A stretch of DNA of 64,000 bases from DATJFQ01 sp035495555. Lineage in GTDB: Bacteria > Acidobacteriota > Vicinamibacteria > Vicinamibacterales > 2-12-FULL-66-21. Positions 1 to 6,927 of this stretch are shown in pieces. The stretch is taken from contig DATJFQ010000038.1 of NCBI GenBank assembly GCA_035495555.1, forward strand, positions 36,228 through 100,227, in the 5' to 3' direction. Under the pieces are notes generated by a model. It did no database searches, had not been told where the DNA came from, and saw only the letters and a program-made list of their open reading frames with translations. Positions within the stretch are counted from its first letter, which is position 1. Each line of letters starts with the position of its first letter. The translations under genes were made by a program, and so were the position numbers.

Positions 1-163
1 GGCTACCTCTGACCATCCGTCGTTGTCGGCGTGGGTATGCCTCTGCGCTTCGCCATACGCCGACACTCAGTTGACTCTCCTACTCGGCACCTCCCTCCGT
101 CCGCTCCACTCGTCCCCACGGTGACAATTCGTCGGTGTCCACGACCATCGCGCAACGAGGCGC

Positions 164-483
164 GCCGACGGCGTTCCACGCAAACCCCGAAGGCCCGAAG
201 GCCGCGAAGCTGTTTTCTTTTGCCTCAGGGCGTCACCGGCCGGACATATCCGCACGGTCGCTCAGAGGCTTGATTTTTTGTGGTCGTAGCTGGCCCTTAC
301 CCAATTAGAACTTCGGGCCTTTCGGGCTTTCGGGGCCTGCGTGGCTCGCCGTGGCGCTGTATCGAAATTCGGCGAATGCCGCTCCACAGCGGTCGCGCTG
401 CCGCGGGTGGAGCAACGATCCCCACGCCGACGGCGTTCCACGCAGATCGCGAAGGCCCGAAGACCGCGAAGCTGTTTTCTCTT
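164..483. repeat. Three copies of a ~55-bp intergenic repeat, middle one inverted
   Basis: Copy 1 (about 164-221) and copy 3 (about 425-483) are direct and nearly identical: both carry GACGGCGTTCCACGCA, then GAAGGCCCGAAG, then GCGAAGCTGTTTTCT. Copy 2 (about 303-360) is inverted and more diverged. It shares the reverse complement of the same blocks, including CCTGCGTGG followed by CGCCGT. Inside the unit is a shorter 8-9-bp periodicity built on GCGAAGGCC. No coding capacity is evident. It is probably an intergenic repeat family of this genome. Confidence 0.7.
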
Positions 484-493
484 TGACTTGCGC

Positions 494-577
494 GGAAGCG
501 GCTCCTCGTCGACAAGTCTTTTGGGCCGCTGAGCACGAAGGGGGCTGTCCGAGCGCGTCCGAGCGGGGCCCCGTCGC
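494..577. repeat. Dispersed ~75-bp repeat, copy 1
   Basis: From GGAAGCGGCTCCTCGTCGAC to the GGGGCCCC block this segment matches 46757-46830 almost base for base. It carries an extra GCGTCCGA duplication in the middle. Both copies lie in gene-poor, rearranged sequence. Function unknown. Confidence 0.7.
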
Positions 578-728
578 CGCTTCCGTGCAAGGCCGTGCCC
601 GCGCTGGATCACGGCGACGGGGGCGACGACGGTCGGCCCCGCTTCGCGAGCGGCTCACGCACGGCGCCCGCGAAGCCAGGAACTCCGCTGTATGATGCAG
701 GCGACTGCTATTCGTTCAGGGAGATACC

Positions 729-2105
729 GTGCACGTCACCCTCGTTCTCGTCGGCGCTCTCGCCGCCCTTCTCCAAACGCCAGCGCCCTCTGACCAGCAA
801 CTCGCTCACGACGTCCTCAAACAACTCGTCGAGATCGATACGACCACCGACACCGTCGGCACCGAACGCGCCGCCAAGGCGATCGAGCAACGGGTGCTCG
901 CGGCGGGGTTCGATCGCGACGACGTCAAGGTCATGGGGCCCGACGCGAAGCACTCGAACGTCTACATACGGCTGCGCGGCCGTTCGGCGGACAAGCCGAT
1001 TCTCCTGATGGCCCACCTCGACGTCGTCCCGGCGCGGCCGGAGGACTGGAGCGTGCCGCCGTTCACGTTCACCGAACGCGACGGCTACTTCTACGGGCGC
1101 GGCGTCTCGGACGACAAGCAGGGGGACGCCAATATCGTCACGAACATGATCCGCTGGAGGCGCGACGGCCTCGTGCCCGCACACGATGTGATCGCGATCC
1201 TCACGTCGGACGAAGAGACGGGCGGGACCACGATCCGATGGATGCTCGAGCACGTACCCGCAATGCGCAGCGCCGACCTCGCGCTCAACGCGGACTCCGG
1301 CGCAGGCGATCTGATCAATGGAAAGCGGACGCTGCTGAACCTGCAGGTGAGCGAAAAGATCTACGCGGACTATCGCTTCACCGTGACCGACAAGGGCGGT
1401 CACAGTTCGCGGCCGCGGAATGCCGATAACCCGATCTACCGGCTGTTGAAAGCGCTCGAGCAACTCGCCGCGTATCAGTTCCCCGTGGAGTTGAACGACG
1501 CGACGCGCACGTATTTCGAGCGTGACGCGCCACTGCGCAGCACGGAGGTCGGCGCCGATATGAAGGCGCTTGCGGCCGGGACCGCATCGCCACAGGCGAT
1601 GGCGCGGTTGTCAGCCGACCCGCAGTTCAACGCGCTGATGCGGACGACGTGCGTCGCCACGATGATCGAGGGCGGCCATGCACCGAACGCGCTCCCGCAG
1701 ACGGCTCGCGTCACCGTCAACTGCCGGATCCTGCCGCAGGACAAGCCCGCCGAGGTACAGCAGAAACTGGAGGAGTTCTTCAGGCCCGCCAGAGCGGAAC
1801 TCCAGATTGCGACGGCGCCGAAGGAGAGTCCCGCATCGCCACTTCGTCCGGATGTACTGAAGGCCGTCGAGCAGGCCGCGGCAACGCACTTCCCGGGCGC
1901 GATCGTGCTGCCCGAGATGGAAACAGGCGCGACCGACGGGCTCTACGTGAGGAACGCCGGCGTCCCGGTCTACGGCATCAAAGCGGAGTTCGACGACCCC
2001 GCCGACTCGCGCGCGCACGGGCGCGACGAGCGGCTGCCCGCGCGGTCGTACTACGACGCGGTGGAGTTCTGGCACGACCTCGTGCCGATGCTTGCCGGAC
2101 GGTAG
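729..2105 (+). CDS. M20 family metallopeptidase (secreted)
   Basis: A 458-residue zinc peptidase of the M20/M25/M40 family, which hydrolyses C-terminal or dipeptide bonds. It starts at GTG 729. A short hydrophobic N-terminus (about residues 2-16) ending in a TPAPSD stretch suggests export. The motif MAHLDVVP gives metal ligand H96 and D98. GRGVSDDK gives the bridging Asp near 128, and TSDEETGG gives the catalytic/ligand Glu pair 162-163. KGGHSSRP is the dimerisation-domain motif, and a late AHGRDE supplies the last His ligand. Length is normal for the family. The substrate cannot be deduced. It is followed 46 bp later by the helicase gene, which has its own -10 box. Confidence 0.9.
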   Translation: MHVTLVLVGALAALLQTPAPSDQQLAHDVLKQLVEIDTTTDTVGTERAAKAIEQRVLAAGFDRDDVKVMGPDAKHSNVYIRLRGRSADKPILLMAHLDVVPARPEDWSVPPFTFTERDGYFYGRGVSDDKQGDANIVTNMIRWRRDGLVPAHDVIAILTSDEETGGTTIRWMLEHVPAMRSADLALNADSGAGDLINGKRTLLNLQVSEKIYADYRFTVTDKGGHSSRPRNADNPIYRLLKALEQLAAYQFPVELNDATRTYFERDAPLRSTEVGADMKALAAGTASPQAMARLSADPQFNALMRTTCVATMIEGGHAPNALPQTARVTVNCRILPQDKPAEVQQKLEEFFRPARAELQIATAPKESPASPLRPDVLKAVEQAAATHFPGAIVLPEMETGATDGLYVRNAGVPVYGIKAEFDDPADSRAHGRDERLPARSYYDAVEFWHDLVPMLAGR

Positions 2106-2139
2106 GCGCGCAGACGGGATCAGGTCGGTGGTCCCGCAC

Positions 2140-2145
2140 TAAACT
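2140..2145 (+). promoter_or_regulatory. Putative -10 box (TAAACT) of the SNF2 gene
   Basis: TAAACT lies 6 bp before the ATG at 2152 and there is no Shine-Dalgarno sequence. The spacing would put transcription start at or next to the start codon, so a leaderless mRNA is inferred. Confidence 0.45.
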
Positions 2146-2151
2146 GAAGGC

Positions 2152-5100
2152 ATGCCCTTGTCGCGCACGCTCACGCGCCAGGTCCCGCCGGCGGTGCGTG
2201 CCAGAGGCGAGGACTACCGCGCGCTCGGCCACGTCGTCCACATGGAGGCGGCACCGGAGCGCGTGGACGCGATTGTGCGCGGCTCGCGTCCGTATCGCGT
2301 CTGGATCGCCCGCGATTCGAGCGAGCTGACGGCCTCCTGCGAGTGTCAGTTCTTTCGCGATCGCAACGAAGTCTGCAAACACATCTGGGCCGTGCTGCTC
2401 GAATGCGAGCGCAGCGGCTTTCTCGGGCTGGCGCGCGACGGCGGCGAGTCGCTGCGCCTGCGCCCCGCGTCGACCTCGTCACCCGGTGCTCCGGAGAGTG
2501 CGTCCTGGCAGAAGTTCATCTCCAACGTCGCACTCGAAATCGCCCGCGCGGAACGCGATGTGCCGCCGCCGCGGTTTCGCGACGTCGAAATCGTTTACGC
2601 AATCGACCGTGACGCGTCGCTCGATACGCCGTCGCTGGCGTTGAGCATCCTGTCCCGCACCCGCACCGCGCAGGGCCGCTGGGGACGGCCGCGTCCGGCT
2701 GCCGTGTCGACACGGGACATATCGCACCTCCCGGACCCGGTGGACCGCGAGATCGTTCCGCTCCTGCTCGGCGCCCGCGACGGGTACTACGGCAGCTACT
2801 TTGGCGAGCAGGGGCTCGCCTCGTTTCGTCTCGTTGCGCCGCTACTCGATCGCGTGCTCCCGACGATCGTGCAGTCAGGACGCGCGGTGCTGCGCGTCCG
2901 CCGCCAGCCCCGCGAAGAACTCATCCCGCTGACGTGGGACGATGGGCCGCCGTGGACGTTCAGGCTGGAGGTCGGCCACCCATCACGTGACGCACACATC
3001 TCGATCGACGGCGCGCTGGTTCGTGGAGAAGAACGCCTGCTGATCCGCGAGCCGACGATGATCCTGCCGAGCGGCTACTTCGTGCATGCGGGACGCGTCG
3101 CGCGGTTCGACGCTCGCGGCGCGTTCACGCTGCTGGCCCAGCTCCGTGGGACCGGACCGCTGGCGATCCCGCCAGGGGCCACCGGCCAGCTCGTCGACGT
3201 GCTCGCGCGCTCCGGAATCGATCCGTCGGATCTTCCCGAGGAGCTGCAGTTCGACATCGTCGCGGACCCGCCGCATCCGGTCGTAGCGATCAAGGCCGAC
3301 ACGAGCGCCATGGGCTCGTCGCTGCTTGCGTCCGTTACGTTCGAGTACGGCGGCGCGAATGTCCAGGAGGACGCCGGCCCGACGGTCTTCGATCCGCAGA
3401 AACGCCGCCTGCTGCGTCGTGATCTCGCCGCGGAGAACGCAGCGATGAAGAGGCTCGCCGACCTCGGATTCCAGCGGCGATGGGACTACCGCAACGGGCG
3501 CCAGATGCTTCGGATTGGTCCCGCCCACCTGCCTCGCGTCGTCCGCGAGCTGACCGCGGACGGCTGGCGCGTCGAAGCCGAGGGGCGGGCATTCCGTACG
3601 CCGCAGGCGATGCGCTCCGAAGTGCGCTCGGGGGTCGATTGGTTCGAGCTGCACGGCGCCGTCGATTTCGGCGAGGGACAGACGGCGCCGCTGTCACGGC
3701 TGCTGGAGGCGCTCCGCCAGGGTCGCACGACCGTCGTCCTCGACGACGGCAGCGAAGGAATGATGCCGGAGGAATGGCTGCGGCGGTTCGCGGGCATCGC
3801 AAGCGCGGGCGACACGTCGGGCGACCACGTGCGCTTCCGGATGTCACAGGCCGCACTGCTGGATGCGGCGCTGGCCAGCGAACCCGATGTCCGATTCGAC
3901 GAGCGCTTTCAGCTCGCGCGTGAAGATCTCGCGACGCTCGGCGGCGGACTCACACCGCTCGACGCGGCACGTTCGTTCGCCGGCACGCTGCGCGATTACC
4001 AGCGCGACGCCCTCGGATGGTTCGCGTTCCTGCGGCGCTTCGGGTTCGGCGGCTGCCTGGCCGACGACATGGGGCTCGGCAAGACGGTCATGGTGCTCGC
4101 GTGGCTGGATCGCCTTCGCGCGAAACGCGAGGCGACCGGCCCCTCGCTCGTCGTCGTTCCGCGATCCGTTCTCTTCAATTGGGTGCAGGAGGCGGCGCGT
4201 TTTGCTCCGGAGCTGAAGGTGCTGGATTTCAGTGGAGCCGATCGAACCGTCGACCGCGTGCGGGGGCATCATCTCGTCCTCACCACGTACGGAACGCTGC
4301 GTCGCGATGCGCTGCTGTTGAAGGATGTCGAGTTCGATTACGCGATCCTGGACGAGGCCCAGGCCATCAAGAACGCGAACACCGCGGGGGCGAAGGCGGC
4401 CCGGCTGCTGCGCGCACGCCATCGACTCGCGCTCAGCGGCACGCCTGTCGAAAACCATCTCGGCGAGTTGTGGAGCCTGTTCGATTTCCTCAACCCGGGC
4501 ATGCTCGGCAGTTCGGCGTCCTTTGCGCGCCACGGCGTCGCCGCCGCGCGGCGCGACCGCGAGGCGCTGGACGTTCTCGCGCGGGGCGTGCGGCCGTTCA
4601 TCCTGCGCCGCACGAAGGCGCAGGTCGCTCCCGAACTCCCCCCGCGCAGCGAATTGACGATCCGCTGCGAACTCCAGGCGGCGCAGCGTGCGCTGTACGA
4701 CGAGCTGCGCGACCACTATCGCGCCGCGCTGCTGCGGCGGATTCATCGCGAAGGCCTGCAGAAATCGAAGCTGCAGGTGCTCGAGGCGCTGCTGCGCCTG
4801 CGGCAGGCGGCGTGTCACCCCGGGCTGATCGATCCACGCCGCGCGTCCGAGCCGTCCGCGAAGTTCGACGCGCTGATCCCGCAATTGTCCGAGGTGCGGG
4901 AGGAAGGGCACAAAATCCTCGTCTTCTCGCAGTTCACCAGCCTGCTCGCGCTGCTGCGCAGGAGGCTCGATGCCGACGGCATCGCCTACGAGTATCTGGA
5001 CGGCAAGACACGTGATCGCGAGTCGCGCGTCAGACGGTTTCAGGAGGACCCGTCCTGCGATCTGTTCCTCATCAGCCTCAAGGCCGGCGGCCTGGGGGTG

Positions 5101-5361
5101 AACCTCACCGCGGCGGAGTACGTGTTCCTGCTCGATCCGTGGTGGAATCCGGCCGTGGAGGCGCAGGCGATCGATCGCGCGCACCGCATCGGCCAGACGC
5201 GACACGTCTTCGCGTATCGCCTGCTCGCGGCGGATACGGTGGAGGACAAGATCGTCGAGCTGCAGCGCAGCAAGCGAGATCTGGCCGATGCCATCGTGCG
5301 CGCTGACGCCGGCCTCCTGCGGACTCTCAGAGCCGAGGATCTGGAGATCCTTCTGAGTTGA
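2152..5361 (+). CDS. SNF2-family helicase with SWIM zinc finger
   Basis: A 1069-residue bacterial SWI2/SNF2 ATPase, predicted to translocate on double-stranded DNA and remodel DNA-bound proteins. Residues about 62-77 form a SWIM finger (CECQ...CKH). A long middle region precedes the helicase core. Motif I is DDMGLGKT near residue 637, the Walker-B box is DEAQ near 733, VFSQFT falls in the second RecA lobe, and RAHRIGQT near 1008 is motif VI. All core motifs are intact. The SWIM plus SNF2 layout is common in bacterial HepA-like proteins that act on transcription or repair complexes. The exact role here is unknown. The gene is convergent with the DinB gene across a heptad repeat array. Confidence 0.93.
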   Translation: MPLSRTLTRQVPPAVRARGEDYRALGHVVHMEAAPERVDAIVRGSRPYRVWIARDSSELTASCECQFFRDRNEVCKHIWAVLLECERSGFLGLARDGGESLRLRPASTSSPGAPESASWQKFISNVALEIARAERDVPPPRFRDVEIVYAIDRDASLDTPSLALSILSRTRTAQGRWGRPRPAAVSTRDISHLPDPVDREIVPLLLGARDGYYGSYFGEQGLASFRLVAPLLDRVLPTIVQSGRAVLRVRRQPREELIPLTWDDGPPWTFRLEVGHPSRDAHISIDGALVRGEERLLIREPTMILPSGYFVHAGRVARFDARGAFTLLAQLRGTGPLAIPPGATGQLVDVLARSGIDPSDLPEELQFDIVADPPHPVVAIKADTSAMGSSLLASVTFEYGGANVQEDAGPTVFDPQKRRLLRRDLAAENAAMKRLADLGFQRRWDYRNGRQMLRIGPAHLPRVVRELTADGWRVEAEGRAFRTPQAMRSEVRSGVDWFELHGAVDFGEGQTAPLSRLLEALRQGRTTVVLDDGSEGMMPEEWLRRFAGIASAGDTSGDHVRFRMSQAALLDAALASEPDVRFDERFQLAREDLATLGGGLTPLDAARSFAGTLRDYQRDALGWFAFLRRFGFGGCLADDMGLGKTVMVLAWLDRLRAKREATGPSLVVVPRSVLFNWVQEAARFAPELKVLDFSGADRTVDRVRGHHLVLTTYGTLRRDALLLKDVEFDYAILDEAQAIKNANTAGAKAARLLRARHRLALSGTPVENHLGELWSLFDFLNPGMLGSSASFARHGVAAARRDREALDVLARGVRPFILRRTKAQVAPELPPRSELTIRCELQAAQRALYDELRDHYRAALLRRIHREGLQKSKLQVLEALLRLRQAACHPGLIDPRRASEPSAKFDALIPQLSEVREEGHKILVFSQFTSLLALLRRRLDADGIAYEYLDGKTRDRESRVRRFQEDPSCDLFLISLKAGGLGVNLTAAEYVFLLDPWWNPAVEAQAIDRAHRIGQTRHVFAYRLLAADTVEDKIVELQRSKRDLADAIVRADAGLLRTLRAEDLEILLS

Positions 5362-5368
5362 GTGGGTC

Positions 5369-5424
5369 GATGTTCGATGGGCGATGTTCGATGGACGATG
5401 CACGATGGACGATGGACGATGACT
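5369..5424. repeat. Heptad array, GATGGAC type, 8 units
   Basis: Eight consecutive 7-bp units in perfect phase: GATGTTC, GATGGGC, GATGTTC, GATGGAC, GATGCAC, GATGGAC, GATGGAC, GATGACT. The array begins 7 bp after the helicase stop and its last bases overlap the stop codon of the convergent DinB gene, so it fills the whole gap between two gene ends. Confidence 0.9.
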
Positions 5425-5911
5425 ATCCGCCCATTGCCGTATCGCCTGACGGGCCGTAGATCGACGGGACCTTGCCGCCCATCGGCCGCAGATACGTCGA
5501 GAGCTGGCCACGATGATGGATCGCGTCGAGCATCAGCATCCACGCGAGCCCGTGCCGCGGCATCTCCATGATCGTGTTGCCGTTCACCAGGAACTTCCCG
5601 GACGATTCCCAGTCGCTGTCTTCGAGCGCTGAGAGTTTCGCAGCGGCGTCGGTGCCCGCCTTCTTATAAATCTCGACGGCGTCCTCCATCGACTGGAAGG
5701 GCACTTCGACGCGATGGTTGATCGTGCCTGTGTCGAACAGCTCGACGAGATCCACTTCATGGCCGATGAGATGCGCGACGAGCTGGTACGCGGACCTGGA
5801 CTTCGGATGGGGGCGGTAATCGAGCTGATCTTTCGGCATCGCCTCGAGCACGCCAACGAACCGGGGATGCTCGTGTGCACACAGCTGGGCGAAGAATTCA
5901 CGGTTTGTCAT
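5423..5911 (-). CDS. DinB/YfiT-family protein
   Basis: A 162-residue four-helix-bundle protein of the DinB superfamily, a group that includes metal-dependent thiol S-transferases and many uncharacterised members. The expected His ligands are visible: H47 in the AHLIGH segment and H132/H133 in AIHHRGQ near the C-terminus. Length is typical. The ATG at 5911 is preceded by AAGGAG at good spacing. It lies downstream of the dienelactone hydrolase on the same strand, separated by an inverted heptad array. Its stop codon overlaps another array. The substrate is unknown. Confidence 0.85.
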   Translation of the reverse strand: MTNREFFAQLCAHEHPRFVGVLEAMPKDQLDYRPHPKSRSAYQLVAHLIGHEVDLVELFDTGTINHRVEVPFQSMEDAVEIYKKAGTDAAAKLSALEDSDWESSGKFLVNGNTIMEMPRHGLAWMLMLDAIHHRGQLSTYLRPMGGKVPSIYGPSGDTAMGG

Positions 5912-5940
5912 AGATCTCCTTCACGAATGTCAAAATGACC

Positions 5941-6010
5941 GATGGACGATGACCGATGGACGATGGGCGAGGGTTCATCGACTATCGTTCATCGACCATC
6001 GCCCATCGCT
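5941..6010. repeat. Inverted heptad array, GATGGAC type
   Basis: Four direct units (GATGGAC, GATGACC, GATGGAC, GATGGGC), one spacer heptad (GAGGGTT), then five units in inverted orientation (CATCGAC, TATCGTT, CATCGAC, CATCGCC, CATCGCT). The 7-bp phase is kept across the inversion point. The two arms can pair as a hairpin. The array ends 2 bp from the stop of the dienelactone hydrolase gene. Confidence 0.88.
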
Positions 6011-6012
6011 CT

Positions 6013-6897
6013 TCATCGCAGGTGCCGCGCGAAAAATTCCATCGTCCGCGACCAGGCGAGCTTCGCAGCGCCGGCATCGTAGCGCGGCGTCGTGTCGTTG
6101 TTGAAGCCGTGCTGCGTGCCCGGGTACGTGAACTCCTGATACGACACATGGTTTGCCTTCAGCGCCGCCTCGAAAGCGGGCCATCCGGCGTTGATGCGGT
6201 CATCGTGCTCGGCGTAGTGAATGAGCATCGGCGCCGTGATCTTCGCAGCATCGTCGGCTGACGGTTGATTGCCGTAGAAGGGGACCGCCGCGCCGAGATC
6301 CGGCAGCCGTGTCGCCAGCATGTTGACGATGCCGCCGCCATAGCAGAAGCCGACGGCGCCGATCTTTCCCGTGCAGTCGGGCCGCGCCTTCAGCCAGTTC
6401 GCGGCGGCGACGAAGTCCTCCCGCGTCTTCGTCTGATCCAGTTTCGTGAACAGCTCGCGCGCCTGGTCCTCGTCGCCGGGATAGCCGCCGAGGGGCGCCA
6501 GCGCGTCCGGCGCGAACGCGATGTAGTTGTCGACGGCGATGCGCCGCGCGATGTCCTCGATGTGCGGGTTGAGCCCGCGATTCTCGTGGACGACGAGTAC
6601 GCCCGGCAGCCTGCCAGACGCGTTCGCCGGTTTGACGAGATAGCCCTTCGTCTTCTCGTTGCCGTTCGGCGAGGGATAGGAGACGTACTCGCCCTTGACG
6701 CGCGCATCATCGGCCTTGACCTGCTGCATCGCGAACACGGGGCTGAGCTGATCGAGCAGCATGCCGGCGGTGACGCCGCCCACGGCGAATTTCGCGGCGC
6801 GCTCGAGGAATCCGCGGCGGTCGATGCCGCCATGGACGTACTGATCGAAGATGTTGAGAAGTTCCTGCGGAAAGTCAGCGGCTGTTTTGCGCTCCAT
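6013..6897 (-). CDS. Dienelactone hydrolase family protein with Tat signal
   Basis: A 294-residue alpha/beta hydrolase of the carboxymethylenebutenolidase family, which hydrolyses enol-lactones or similar esters. A twin-arginine-like signal lies at residues 27-50 (DRRGFLERAAKF followed by a hydrophobic run), so periplasmic location is likely. The nucleophile is C185 in GFCYGGG. The acid is in the HYAEHDDR segment (D232 or D233), and the His is H263 in TQHGF. E105 in VVHENRG matches the family's extra catalytic Glu. The ATG at 6897 is preceded 6 bp upstream by TATGCT with no ribosome-binding site. Family assignment is firm. The physiological substrate is not known. Confidence 0.9.
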   Translation of the reverse strand: MERKTAADFPQELLNIFDQYVHGGIDRRGFLERAAKFAVGGVTAGMLLDQLSPVFAMQQVKADDARVKGEYVSYPSPNGNEKTKGYLVKPANASGRLPGVLVVHENRGLNPHIEDIARRIAVDNYIAFAPDALAPLGGYPGDEDQARELFTKLDQTKTREDFVAAANWLKARPDCTGKIGAVGFCYGGGIVNMLATRLPDLGAAVPFYGNQPSADDAAKITAPMLIHYAEHDDRINAGWPAFEAALKANHVSYQEFTYPGTQHGFNNDTTPRYDAGAAKLAWSRTMEFFARHLR

Positions 6898-6903
6898 AGA
6901 GGG

Positions 6904-6909
6904 AGCATA
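6904..6909 (-). promoter_or_regulatory. Putative -10 box (TATGCT) of the dienelactone hydrolase gene
   Basis: On the minus strand TATGCT is followed by CCCTCT and then the ATG. The 6-bp gap suggests a leaderless transcript. Confidence 0.45.
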
Positions 6910-6927
6910 TACCGAAGACCGGGAGGC

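Larger units (their letters stand above)
1..728. other. Repeat-rich region without a convincing gene
   Basis: No open frame here resembles a known protein. The stretch holds three related copies of a ~55-bp repeat (164-483), one copy of a dispersed repeat that recurs near 46.8 kb (494-577), and the promoter region of the peptidase starting at 729. A TATGAT hexamer at 691-696 and an AGGGAGA purine stretch just before the GTG at 729 are plausible -10 and ribosome-binding elements. Confidence 0.6.
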
